Assembly (NCBI GenBank): GCA_035652495.1
Contig: DASRDS010000261.1
Coordinates: 1-64,000 of the forward strand
Source: DASRDS01 sp035652495
Lineage (GTDB): Bacteria > Gemmatimonadota > Gemmatimonadetes > Gemmatimonadales > Gemmatimonadaceae
Direction: 5' to 3'
DNA length: 64,000 nt
Part shown: positions 35,414 through 43,902 of the stretch, in pieces
Layout: every line of letters starts with the position of its first letter
Position numbering within the stretch: position 1 is the stretch's first letter
Made by a program: the position numbers and the translations under genes
Notes under the pieces: model-generated
What the model was told of the DNA's origin: nothing
The model's input: the letters and a program-made list of their open reading frames with translations, nothing else
The model's database searches: none

Positions 35414-38048
35414 TGCCACTAAGGATGATCGACCCGATTCGAAGGGTGCCGAGACACGCCGTTGGTTAGTCAGATGCTGGTTAGTAGTTGCGGCGCTCAG
35501 TGATCCAAGCAGCGCTGCAAGCCAAATGGAACCGCGCGCGCTTCATCCGATGCGGGTCGGCGATGTCTTGGCCACATCCGAGCTGGGAAGCATCGCAATA
35601 GCCGGCGATGGAGGAATCGCCGTCACAGTTTGGGGAGGGCCTTCAGGAGGTTCTCTTGAGAGCATGGCGATCTGGGCTCGGCGTGGTCAGGACATTGGAA
35701 GTTTGCGACAGGTATCGCCACGTCTCGCATTTGAAAGCTGTCGCTCGCCGTCCTGGTCGCCTAATGGGAAGCAGCTAGCATTTCTTTGCACCAACACGGC
35801 GGGCGGTGCATCGATCTTCGTTGCCGATTCCACGCTAACGAACGCACGGCGGGTTGGGTCAGAATGGGTTGATTTCGCGACCGATGTTATCGTGGAAAGG
35901 GGAGCACCACCTGAGCCGTACGTGTGGATCAGTGATAGCACGATCCTCTGCACTGTGCTTCAGGCAATCAATTTCTTTCCTCGGCGTCCGCAGGACACTG
36001 ACTCAACACACACCGCCCTAAGGATAGGTCCTCCCAACGTAAGTGCGATTGAGAGTGGCGGAGTAACATCGACGGCGGACAGTGTAGTTGTCTCCGTACT
36101 AAATGTTCGCTCGTCAGTGCTGCGGTCGATAGTCAATCTACCAAGAGTCGCGAGTAGCTCGTGGCGGGGAGCTCCTCGCACCATTGTAGTATCGCCGACA
36201 CGGACTTATGCAGCGATTCTCGCTGGATCCGATGACACGGGCCCCCAAGGAGTTCCAGTAGTAGACCAAGTTGCGACCAACGCCGGTCCGAGGTTGGGGA
36301 TGCGGCAGCGACAGTTCGCGCTGGTGCCATTTCACGAGCGTCGTTCAACTGTGCTTTGGACGACCGTCGATGTGCCGGTTGAACTGACTGATGATCAAGC
36401 GGCGGCGCTATGGTCTATAAGTGGCTCGACGTTGGCGCTTTTAACATGGGATGATGCGAATGAGCGTTGTTCGATAAAATTTGTTGACACGACGGCGCGC
36501 TCACATTCTGTGTCGTTGCAGTCGTGCCGCGCACTTACAAGTGCATATTGGAGTCCAGATGGGTCACTGTTCGTCCGGTTGCGCAACTCCAGTCGTGTAG
36601 GCAAGTGTAAGTGCGGTTCGTCGCAGGCTAGCGCGTGGATTGCGGTCGATCGAAGCTCATCGGCGCCAGCTGTCCTGCTCAGTTCTGCAACGGATGACTC
36701 GTTGCCCAGCCGGTTATTCCCTATTCCCGGTGAGAGTCAGCTGTTGGCGCTGCGCAGTGGTCAGTTGTATACGATAGATCGGACAGGCAAGGTTCGTGTT
36801 CTGAGATTGTTCTCTGACACCATCGACTATCGTGTGTCTGCTATAAGTACGGCCAATGACACCGAAGGTGTCTTCGTGGTCACTACTAGTTCGCGCGAGC
36901 ATCGCAGCAAATACTTCCTGTTGAGTACGTCCGAACGTAAGATGCGAACTAAGCTCATCACAACTCCATTCGAGGATGCGTTCTTACTAGGCGTCAACGT
37001 TCGCGCAAATCGTACCTATTTCGCACGCGAGGCACCGTCCGGTGAACTCAGTATATCTGCAGGCGAGATCACAAGTAGTCTCTACGCGAGCGTGTTGAAT
37101 CTGAACGAACAGTTGGTGGACGTAACCGTGGGCAACCAGCTGCTGTTCCGGTACATGAGTACAGATGGAGATTCGCTTACCGGCGCTCTATTGTTGCCAA
37201 TCGGCTACGTGCCTTCACATCGGTACCCGCTCATAACGTGGGTATATCCAGGCACTATTGTATCTCATCGACCCTTGCCAACCTTTGCCAAGGCGCAGCG
37301 TAGTCCATTCAATTTGAATCTTCTCTCGGCGATGGGCTATGCTGTTCTAGTGCCGAGCATGCCGTTACCGAATGACACATTGGGAACGGATGCGCTGTTC
37401 GAGGTCTCGAAGGGCGTATTTCCTGCCATCAATAGAGTGATAGAGCTCGGTGTAGCCGATCCAAATCGGCTAGGACTGATGGGGCATAGTTTCGGCGGAT
37501 ACTCCGTGGATGCACTGGTTGCGCTGAGCAATCGATTCAAGGCAGCTGTATCGGCATCGGGACCTAGTGACCTCATCAGCATGTATGGCACACTATCGGG
37601 TCAAAATAGGTACACAAACGGAGGGTACAGGGACGTCTATGGCCCATCCCTGCTAGAGGGTGGTCAGATCAATCTTCAGACCCCCATGACGGACGATGTG
37701 TTCCGGTATGCTCGGAATAGCCCCGTATTGTTGGCTAATAAGATCAATACACCGTTGCTCCTGCTGCACGGTGGTCGGGACTATGTCGACATGAGTCAAG
37801 GAGAGGAACTTTTTATGAACCTTTATCGCTTCGGAAAAAGAGCTCGGTTAGTGCGGTATTGGGATGAGGGCCACAGGTTCGACCGATTCTCTGACATCTG
37901 CAATATGTGGGAAGAAATTCTAGAATGGTTCAACAGATACCTACCTGGTGACGCCGCTCCTACTGGCAGTTCATCTCGGGTATGCAGTGACACCACGATT
38001 ACGCCCGCAGTCCCACAATTGCGTGCGACGGCTGAGCCTGTGCGTTAG
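35397..38048 (+). CDS. S9-family serine hydrolase, probable lasso-peptide isopeptidase
   Basis: The start is uncertain. TTG at 35397, overlapping the end of SusD, gives 883 residues and a likely signal segment (WLVRCWLVVAALSDPSSA). The long N-terminal part (about 60-600) is propeller-like (SPSWSPNGKQLAFLC, TSAYWSPDGSLFVRL). The hydrolase domain carries a complete triad: Ser in LMGHSFGGYSVDAL near 697, Asp in LLHGGRDYVDMSQG near 794 and His in YWDEGHRFDRF near 825. Known lasso isopeptidases (AtxE2 type) are prolyl-oligopeptidase homologues encoded beside TonB receptors in lasso clusters, where they open the isopeptide ring of imported peptide. Position and fold agree; substrate is inferred. 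Confidence 0.7.
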   Translation: MIEKRSATKDDRPDSKGAETRRWLVRCWLVVAALSDPSSAASQMEPRALHPMRVGDVLATSELGSIAIAGDGGIAVTVWGGPSGGSLESMAIWARRGQDIGSLRQVSPRLAFESCRSPSWSPNGKQLAFLCTNTAGGASIFVADSTLTNARRVGSEWVDFATDVIVERGAPPEPYVWISDSTILCTVLQAINFFPRRPQDTDSTHTALRIGPPNVSAIESGGVTSTADSVVVSVLNVRSSVLRSIVNLPRVASSSWRGAPRTIVVSPTRTYAAILAGSDDTGPQGVPVVDQVATNAGPRLGMRQRQFALVPFHERRSTVLWTTVDVPVELTDDQAAALWSISGSTLALLTWDDANERCSIKFVDTTARSHSVSLQSCRALTSAYWSPDGSLFVRLRNSSRVGKCKCGSSQASAWIAVDRSSSAPAVLLSSATDDSLPSRLFPIPGESQLLALRSGQLYTIDRTGKVRVLRLFSDTIDYRVSAISTANDTEGVFVVTTSSREHRSKYFLLSTSERKMRTKLITTPFEDAFLLGVNVRANRTYFAREAPSGELSISAGEITSSLYASVLNLNEQLVDVTVGNQLLFRYMSTDGDSLTGALLLPIGYVPSHRYPLITWVYPGTIVSHRPLPTFAKAQRSPFNLNLLSAMGYAVLVPSMPLPNDTLGTDALFEVSKGVFPAINRVIELGVADPNRLGLMGHSFGGYSVDALVALSNRFKAAVSASGPSDLISMYGTLSGQNRYTNGGYRDVYGPSLLEGGQINLQTPMTDDVFRYARNSPVLLANKINTPLLLLHGGRDYVDMSQGEELFMNLYRFGKRARLVRYWDEGHRFDRFSDICNMWEEILEWFNRYLPGDAAPTGSSSRVCSDTTITPAVPQLRATAEPVR

Positions 38049-38105
38049 AGCCAACCAAGTGCTTGTAGGCGATATCCAATCGAGGCTATACCACGCTCTC
38101 AATCA

Positions 38106-39029
38106 TTAAGCCGTTCCTGTCAGCGTACTCGCATCAATCAACTGCCTAATGGCGTCAGCGACAGCTACGCCGGACTTGGGTCGCTGGTCGATCCTTCTGT
38201 CCAAAAGCGACCGGACCAATCTGACCAATTCCGCAGCAACTTCTGGTGTGTCTGGAAATGTGACGTCCTTTGATATTCGTGACATTACGAAGGGACCCGC
38301 TGCAACGGGTGCATCCCAGGGTTGATGGCGAAAGCCAAGGCGTTCGACGTTTGCAAACGGGGTCGCCCCCCAAATGCACTCATAGATGACAACGCCGATG
38401 GCATACAGGTCCGTTTCGGGAAACTGCCGACGCCCTGTCAGCTGCTCGGGCGCCATGTAGTTGGGCGTGCCAGAGGTGCGACCACGGGAGTCATAAGTTG
38501 AAAGTAGTGCGGCCGTCGAGTGTTCCGCTGCGACGCCAAAATCCACTAACTTCGCAGCAGACCATTCATACGCCAGGCAGCTGCTATCGAAAGGGATAAT
38601 AATGTTGTCCGGTTTTACGTCTCGATGGATCACTCCGGCTTCATGCAGAGCTCCCAGCGCTCGCGAGATTGACTCAAGAGCTTCCAGGGATTGCCGAATA
38701 CTACGCGCGCTGCTTCGCCACGCAGCGCCAAACGTCACGCCGTCGATCCACTCCGATGCCACGTAGGCACGTCCGTCAGGAAGTTCACCGTGATCAACTA
38801 CTTTGGCGAGATTGGCGTGCGTCGCGCGAGTAGCGAGGCTCGCCTCACGGATCGTCATGCGTCGTCGATTGGTGGTCGCTTCGTGCGTAATTTTCAGGGC
38901 ACAAGGTTGTGTGGTTCGAATGTCGATCGCCTTGAACAAAGTGCCAACGCCGCCCCGAGCAACGTAATGTTCAATTCGATATTTGCCGTCGATGACAGCG
39001 TCGGGTTGCACTATCTGGCAATCGCTCAT
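38106..39029 (-). CDS. Hanks-type Ser/Thr protein kinase next to a lasso precursor
   Basis: The 307-residue protein is a stand-alone kinase domain: glycine loop ARGGVGTLFKA at 24-34, Lys in ALKITHE near 46, HRDVKPDNIIIP near 133, VDFGVAAEHS and the SGTPNYMAPEQL segment. There is no membrane segment and no sensor domain, which is unusual for this family. It lies 252 bases downstream of precursor A3 on the same strand, in line with the B1-B2-C-A3 series. Some lasso clusters include a kinase (HPrK-like) that phosphorylates the peptide tail. A Hanks-type kinase in this role would be new, and regulation of the locus is an equally good explanation. Confidence 0.82.
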   Translation of the reverse strand: MSDCQIVQPDAVIDGKYRIEHYVARGGVGTLFKAIDIRTTQPCALKITHEATTNRRRMTIREASLATRATHANLAKVVDHGELPDGRAYVASEWIDGVTFGAAWRSSARSIRQSLEALESISRALGALHEAGVIHRDVKPDNIIIPFDSSCLAYEWSAAKLVDFGVAAEHSTAALLSTYDSRGRTSGTPNYMAPEQLTGRRQFPETDLYAIGVVIYECIWGATPFANVERLGFRHQPWDAPVAAGPFVMSRISKDVTFPDTPEVAAELVRLVRSLLDRRIDQRPKSGVAVADAIRQLIDASTLTGTA

Positions 39030-39281
39030 CGTGTTGCTACGCTTCAGTGCCGCAAAGTGGCATTACTAAATCAACGCCTTCGACTCGCATCGTTCATGCA
39101 CGAGTCGGCGCGCAATGCCGGTTTGCCCTTGCGCGCCGCTGTATCCACCCCGGTTTACGTCACGAATTGTGAGCATTGGGCAGGGGTGCCTCGATGTGCA
39201 CTGCGATTCTGTTCGCACCACACTCAGTCAGGGGCCGGCAGTCTGTTACTTGGATGACGGCACTACCGCCGGCGTGTTGTA

Positions 39282-39434
39282 TTATGTGTTGTCGGGCGAG
39301 GCGCTCGCGGCGGTGTTGTTGCCGCTCGTCTCAAGGATCGTTTCCTTGGCAGATTCCAACGTCACCGAGCCAGTCGGGCCCAGCGTAGCCACGCGCATAT
39401 CACCATGCGCTGTGAGTTTCGGCGCTGCGTACAT
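39282..39434 (-). CDS. lasso peptide precursor A3
   Basis: The 50-residue precursor lies 19 bases downstream of the macrolactam synthetase gene and has GAGAGG 6 bases before its ATG. The leader contains YAAPKLTAHG (Y2, P5, L7, G11) and T17-L18 before the cut. G19 starts the core and E27 is its ninth residue, so the predicted ring is GPTGSVTLE. The tail of 23 residues includes NNTAASASPDNT, almost the same as in A1. This is the only precursor in the same transcription unit as the enzymes. Placing the precursor after C rather than before B1 is unusual for lasso operons. Confidence 0.84.
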   Translation of the reverse strand: MYAAPKLTAHGDMRVATLGPTGSVTLESAKETILETSGNNTAASASPDNT

Positions 39435-39453
39435 AGAAACCTCTCTTCAGTGG

Positions 39454-41331
39454 TTAGGTTGAGACAGTTGTAGCTATTGAATGCAAATCATGGGGCGGCA
39501 GGTCATCAACTGCCGGCCCGTCTGACCGAGTGCGCAGCCATGTTTCGAGTGACAGGGTCGCAATTAGAGGCACTATCTTGCGAAGTTTGCAACTTTCAGC
39601 CTGCTGTATTGTTTCACGCAACCGTTGGCCGGAGATGCAGCCGAGTTGCTCAAGTATAGGTTGCGCGGTTAGCTGTTGTAAGAATGATTTTTCCTTAGTC
39701 AGAGACCATCGTACACGCGCACCTATTGTGCCCTTTCCCGGCCTACTGCGCACCGTCTCGGGCAGTATGCCACGCATGGCCTCTCTGAATATCCACTTAT
39801 TCTGATTCGGTTGAATCCGAAGTGCCAACGGTAGTTGCAGTACGAACTCCACGAGAGGACGATATAAGTACGGGTACCGAATGTCGACTGCATCAGAAAG
39901 CGGACCTCGGTCAATTGCGGTCCAAAGTAAATCGACTTGATACGCGACCTCAAACGCGCCCGGCGTCCAGCGCATACGCCCTTTGCCGATCGGCTCCAGT
40001 AGTCGCCCCTTCAGATCAAATGCGTTAACGAACTGCTCATCGAGCCAATCACCCGTGTATGCGCCTTGCCGCCTGCGAGCCGCGCCTCGTCCGCTCCTCC
40101 ACAGTGGCATGATCATGCTACGCCATACCGTTTTCCAATACGACCGTCGCTTCACGGTTGCCCAACGATAAGCGCTGCGCAATCCATCAATGGGATGTCC
40201 TGCCGCAACCCTGTCTGCCAAGTGTAGAGATGTGCCTCCGAGGTAGTGGTCAGGGCCCACGCCGCTCAAAAGGACGTCCGATCCGGCGCTCTTGAGAGCA
40301 GCCGCCGTCGATCGATCACGTGTCCAAAATGGGAACGTGATGTACGGCAAGTCACTCGGCACAACCCCACTGCGCATCGATTGCCACATCCAACAATCTT
40401 CGAGTCGAATCGTTTGCCAGTGATGCCCTGCTAAAACCGCATCAACAAAAGCCCGTTCGTTACCGGCACCCAAAGAATCATCCCAGGTGACGGTCCCGGA
40501 TAGCGGGCGTTCCAGTAGCCCCTGTTCGTACATGGAGCTCGCCAAACTCACTAAGCCGCTCGAGTCCAGACCTCCCGATAACTGTGACCACACATTGGTC
40601 GCTCCCGAGCACGTTCTCACCAAAGACTGCTCAATCAGCGATCGCAGCTCGAGCGCCGCTTCGGCCGAGTCGACCCGATCCGTGCTGGGCGGGAACTGAC
40701 ACGCACTCCAATAAGTAGATGTGTGTCGTGCTTGCCCCTTCGCAGTCAATGTCGATGCAGGAAGTACAGCGGCTACATCGCTATAGATCGTCCTATCTCC
40801 GAAATCGTCCCCGCAAGCCAGCAACTCCGCGATGTATTCAAGGTCATACTGATCAGATGGCGCCAGCAGTTGTGCGGCCGACGCGATCCAATTCGTTGAT
40901 CCCTGGCGCGAGACGTATGCCGCTTGGATCCCAAATGCATCGCGCATGCATTGCATGGACCCATCCTCGATATCAATAGCAGCGAGCGCAAAGTCTCCAA
41001 GGACAATTGAAGCATCAAGCCCAGTTGAACGCCGCAGCAAGCGAGCAACCAACTGCAGGTCGCTCAGTTCGCATTTCCTGGGGAGTGATACGCGCTCCAA
41101 TAACTCCAGTCGATTATCTAGACGCACGGTGCCCACCAGCGCAATCGGCTTTGTGTCATCAGGAGCTGGTGCGTCAATGGCGCTAGGGGGCGCACAAACT
41201 GCGAGCCGCCCACCGATCCACCACGGCGCGTGGCGCAACAATCCAGAACGGTCTCGAGACCGCAGCACACGCGCGAGCTCATCTCGAGTAGGCAGGCGCT
41301 GATCAGCCACTATCGCAACAAAATGCGTCAT
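39454..41331 (-). CDS. lasso macrolactam synthetase (asparagine synthetase B-like)
   Basis: The 625-residue protein has the two-domain plan of asparagine synthetase B. The N-terminal Ntn-type domain lacks the catalytic Cys2 (it starts MTHF), so it cannot use glutamine, as in lasso C proteins. The synthetase domain has the PPi loop SQLSGGLDSSGL near 255 and LLSGVGPDHYLGG near 355. It would adenylate the ring Glu of the core (E27 or E28) and close the isopeptide bond with the core's N-terminal Gly. Its start overlaps B2 by 4 bases (ATGA), and precursor A3 follows 19 bases after its stop. Confidence 0.86.
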   Translation of the reverse strand: MTHFVAIVADQRLPTRDELARVLRSRDRSGLLRHAPWWIGGRLAVCAPPSAIDAPAPDDTKPIALVGTVRLDNRLELLERVSLPRKCELSDLQLVARLLRRSTGLDASIVLGDFALAAIDIEDGSMQCMRDAFGIQAAYVSRQGSTNWIASAAQLLAPSDQYDLEYIAELLACGDDFGDRTIYSDVAAVLPASTLTAKGQARHTSTYWSACQFPPSTDRVDSAEAALELRSLIEQSLVRTCSGATNVWSQLSGGLDSSGLVSLASSMYEQGLLERPLSGTVTWDDSLGAGNERAFVDAVLAGHHWQTIRLEDCWMWQSMRSGVVPSDLPYITFPFWTRDRSTAAALKSAGSDVLLSGVGPDHYLGGTSLHLADRVAAGHPIDGLRSAYRWATVKRRSYWKTVWRSMIMPLWRSGRGAARRRQGAYTGDWLDEQFVNAFDLKGRLLEPIGKGRMRWTPGAFEVAYQVDLLWTAIDRGPLSDAVDIRYPYLYRPLVEFVLQLPLALRIQPNQNKWIFREAMRGILPETVRSRPGKGTIGARVRWSLTKEKSFLQQLTAQPILEQLGCISGQRLRETIQQAESCKLRKIVPLIATLSLETWLRTRSDGPAVDDLPPHDLHSIATTVST

Positions 41332-41774
41332 TGCGGAATGACTGGCAAAATGGCGAGTCGTCCGACGATCTCATCGGTCTGGCCGATCGGTCTTCCAAAT
41401 ACTTCAACCCAAGCATGCGCGGTAAATTTGTGCGGACTGACTCCCAAGCGGAGCGAGGAGGCCACACCTCGTCGCCGTAAAACGGCGTCCAAGGCCATAG
41501 CTTGCTCTAAACATCTAAGACGCATGGGAAGTAGTGCGGCCACGCTGGCGATTCTGTCTGCAGCTTGAGAACACATATCGGAGTTCGTCATCGCGCACAA
41601 ACGCTGTTTGTCCTGGAACGATTTGACCACGTGTCGATGGTAAATGCGATACGCACGGCCGAAGCCGTAGACTTTCAATAACACTCGCACGGTAACCAAG
41701 TGGAACGCGCACTCCGTCCAATCCGGCAGAAGCGGCGCGATGAGAGTTGGCTTCGACCCATCGCTAACAGTCAC
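41328..41774 (-). CDS. lasso leader peptidase B2 (transglutaminase-like cysteine protease)
   Basis: The 148-residue protein matches the McjB C-terminal/lasso B2 family. The catalytic Cys is in LRCLEQAMALDAVLRRRG near 88 and the His in FTAHAWVEVFGRPI near 118. The N-terminal helical region (LVTVRVLLKVYGFGRAYRIY) is usual in this family. It cleaves the leader just after the conserved Thr-x pair so that the new N-terminal Gly can be cyclised. It overlaps B1 and C by 4 bases on either side (ATGA twice), indicating coupled translation in equal amounts. Confidence 0.85.
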   Translation of the reverse strand: MTVSDGSKPTLIAPLLPDWTECAFHLVTVRVLLKVYGFGRAYRIYHRHVVKSFQDKQRLCAMTNSDMCSQAADRIASVAALLPMRLRCLEQAMALDAVLRRRGVASSLRLGVSPHKFTAHAWVEVFGRPIGQTDEIVGRLAILPVIPQ

Positions 41775-42046
41775 GGTCTGGCCAGGCGGTGTTGTTGGAG
41801 AGCAAGCACTAAGGCGCGAGCATCTTCTTCTAGGGTGCCCGCATCCGGATACCGTTCACGCAACCGTTCAACGATAGTCGCGAAATCGACGCCGTCGCAA
41901 AGAAGCGCCCAGATTATTCCACCCGCCTCGTTGAGTGAATAGTATTGACTGTTTTCGATATCCAGCAGTACGGTAGAGTCACCGAAGCGCGTGCCGATAA
42001 CATGCGGCAGTGGATGGCAGGTCAAAGGCAGTTGAGGGATGGACAT
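41771..42046 (-). CDS. lasso leader-recognition protein B1 (PqqD-like RRE)
   Basis: The 91-residue protein is a PqqD-type RiPP recognition element: beta-strand/helix pattern STVLLDIENSQYYSLNEAGG followed by IIWALLCDGVDFATIVERL and a C-terminal helix. It would bind the YxxPxL part of the leader and deliver the precursor to B2 and C. The ATG at 42046 has GAGGTAA 5 bases upstream. It begins the B1-B2-C-A3 unit. The split of B into separate B1 and B2 genes is the common form outside classical proteobacterial clusters. Confidence 0.85.
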   Translation of the reverse strand: MSIPQLPLTCHPLPHVIGTRFGDSTVLLDIENSQYYSLNEAGGIIWALLCDGVDFATIVERLRERYPDAGTLEEDARALVLALQQHRLARP

Positions 42047-42560
42047 GTGTTACCTCAATCGAAAGGGCGTGCGCCCGTTGGCATCATATCGATGGCCGCG
42101 GCGATCGGTAACGGTAGCGCCAAGCCCGATTGGCTGCACAGGTCTTCGGACGGCTACCTAGTGACACCATGCGCCATCCAATCTTCCGGAACAACGGGTC
42201 GTGAACGCCAACGTCCAGGCTCATAGCCTTGTGCTATCGATGACCTCCGCGCGACCGTCCGACTTGGTGCCGTCATGCACGTCCTATAGCGCGGAGTTCT
42301 GTCCGATTGCGAGTGTGGCTGTGGACGCGATCGCACTGGGAATCTCCCACCCACATCTTCGTGAAAGCGACGGATTGCCGCTAGCTCACGTTTGTCCGAG
42401 CGTCTTGCGCCGTCCAGGCGCCACACTCAGCCAGACGGCCGTGATTCGCCTATCGATCGCATATCGGGCGTGTTGTGTCGCTTTGCATCCTCTTAAGTAC
42501 AAATATCGTCCCGGCCACAGCTCTGGTCCGTCTCATCTCACTTGACTAACCAATCTCACA
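42047..42560. promoter_or_regulatory. divergent region between the lasso operon and the DUF6065 gene
   Basis: About 510 bases from which B1 (minus) and DUF6065 (plus) diverge. Frames on both strands are short and without recognisable content. I could not find a fourth YxxPxL precursor here. The region presumably holds both promoters. Confidence 0.35.
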
Positions 42561-43373
42561 ATGCAACTGGTCGCGTATAGGATTGCCAAGACGCCATTGG
42601 ATGTGCGCCCGGCTCCCGTCCAGCGTAGGTGGATGGATGAATCGCCGGGCCGAAACGCCTATCATTGCTTGCCACTGGTTATCGCAAACTCGCATGGTTG
42701 GGAGGTACTGTGCCGTGAGTCATTCGAAGCTGTTTGGAATGGCGGCCGAGAACCGGAGGCAATTGAAATTGTACCCGACCCGAGCCGCGCTAACCTCGGT
42801 GTATCCGGGCACTTTGGGGACGGAATACTTACCTTCGATCTGGGATTTCTAGTTCGTACGCAGGCCCCGTATCAGCTATTTGTTAGTGGCCCAATCAACT
42901 CGCCCAAGCATGGTATTCACCCACTTTCCGGCTTAGTTGAGACTGCCTGGACGCAATTCACATTCACCATGAACTGGCGGTTTACGGCGCCAGGTGTGCA
43001 AGTACGATTTCAGCGCGGCGAGGCCGTGTGCCATTTCTTCCCGATTGATCCGAGCGTGGCGGAAGCGTGTGAGCCGACGTGGCAAGACATACAAGACGAC
43101 CCTGACCTACAAGCGGAATACCGACAGTATCGCGAGTCGCGCATGCAAGCCAACAAGCAGTACTACTTGAAAGGTGACGCGCTGCACGAAGGTCAACATC
43201 AACACTTCTACCATCGTGGTACCGATGCCGCTGGCAATTACCGCGCGGTGAATCATCGCACCAACATGAAAATACGCCCTTTCCAGTCGTCGCCAGTGCG
43301 CAACGATCGCCTCAGGGAATCCGATCAGCAGGTCGGCAACGATCAAACAGCTAAGGGTGCTGTGCGCGACTAA
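42561..43373 (+). CDS. DUF6065 family protein
   Basis: The 270-residue protein carries the conserved N-terminal pattern of DUF6065: QLVAYRIAKTPLDVRPAPVQ, then WMDESPGRNAYHCLPLVIAN and SHGWEVLCRESFEAVWNGG. The family has no known function. The middle part (FTMNWRFTAPGVQVRF, AVCHFFPID) suggests a small-molecule or cofactor-binding beta-fold with an HFFP motif, and the C-terminal region is rich in Gln/His/Arg. It diverges from the B1-B2-C-A3 operon and faces the ABC exporter gene. A tailoring or immunity role is possible from location only. Confidence 0.75.
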   Translation: MQLVAYRIAKTPLDVRPAPVQRRWMDESPGRNAYHCLPLVIANSHGWEVLCRESFEAVWNGGREPEAIEIVPDPSRANLGVSGHFGDGILTFDLGFLVRTQAPYQLFVSGPINSPKHGIHPLSGLVETAWTQFTFTMNWRFTAPGVQVRFQRGEAVCHFFPIDPSVAEACEPTWQDIQDDPDLQAEYRQYRESRMQANKQYYLKGDALHEGQHQHFYHRGTDAAGNYRAVNHRTNMKIRPFQSSPVRNDRLRESDQQVGNDQTAKGAVRD

Positions 43374-43436
43374 GATGGGCCTCTCATATCCACTGGTGCT
43401 TCCTCGAATCGGTATCCCGCATCGCTAAACCCGCTA

Positions 43437-43622
43437 ATGCGATCCGACTCGGACTCATTGGCGGCCGAAAATGGGAGCGATTCACTCCTCCCCACTCAAT
43501 CATCTACCGGTTCAACCGATAGTGAGGGTGACGCTCTCTACGTTAAGGGACTCCAGACGACTAGTGAGCGGTTGAAGGTCCGGTTGAGCAGTGTGAAGGC
43601 AAAACCGCAGGTGGTACGTTAA
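43437..43622 (+). CDS. small Ser-rich hypothetical protein
   Basis: A 61-residue frame starting at ATG 43437, 60 bases after DUF6065 on the same strand. The first half is Ser/Asp-rich (SDSLAAENGSDSLLPTQSST), the second half basic. It has no YxxPxL motif and is not a lasso precursor of the local type. No Shine-Dalgarno site is seen, so coding status is doubtful. Confidence 0.25.
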   Translation: MRSDSDSLAAENGSDSLLPTQSSTGSTDSEGDALYVKGLQTTSERLKVRLSSVKAKPQVVR

Positions 43623-43902
43623 CGCGGGCCGTACTCACGCAGGGGTCGTACATCCGCAGGTGTCGCGACGGCTCCCCTTAACTCGCGAGAGCTTCCTCAA
43701 CGCGACGATGAGAATCGATTCGCAGACCACTCCGTGTCACGCAATAAACTGGTACACTGGTACCACCTCCATGTGCTCCGGGTTGCACCCTACCATCATC
43801 TGCAGCGGGCCTCCGCGGTATTTATGAACACGCCGCCAGTCCGCACTTTGGTTGGCGCGATGAGTTAGCATTCGCGTCCGCCCGCGCGTTGTGAAGTGCG
43901 TG

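Noticed and set aside
42201..42545. 114-codon plus-strand frame between B1 and DUF6065
   Set aside because: No start signal, atypical composition and no lasso or tailoring motif; it is more likely promoter region.
43737..43871. 44-codon minus-strand frame after the exporter gene
   Set aside because: Considered as a small peptide gene of the lasso locus. It lacks the YxxPxL leader motif and a clear ribosome-binding site.
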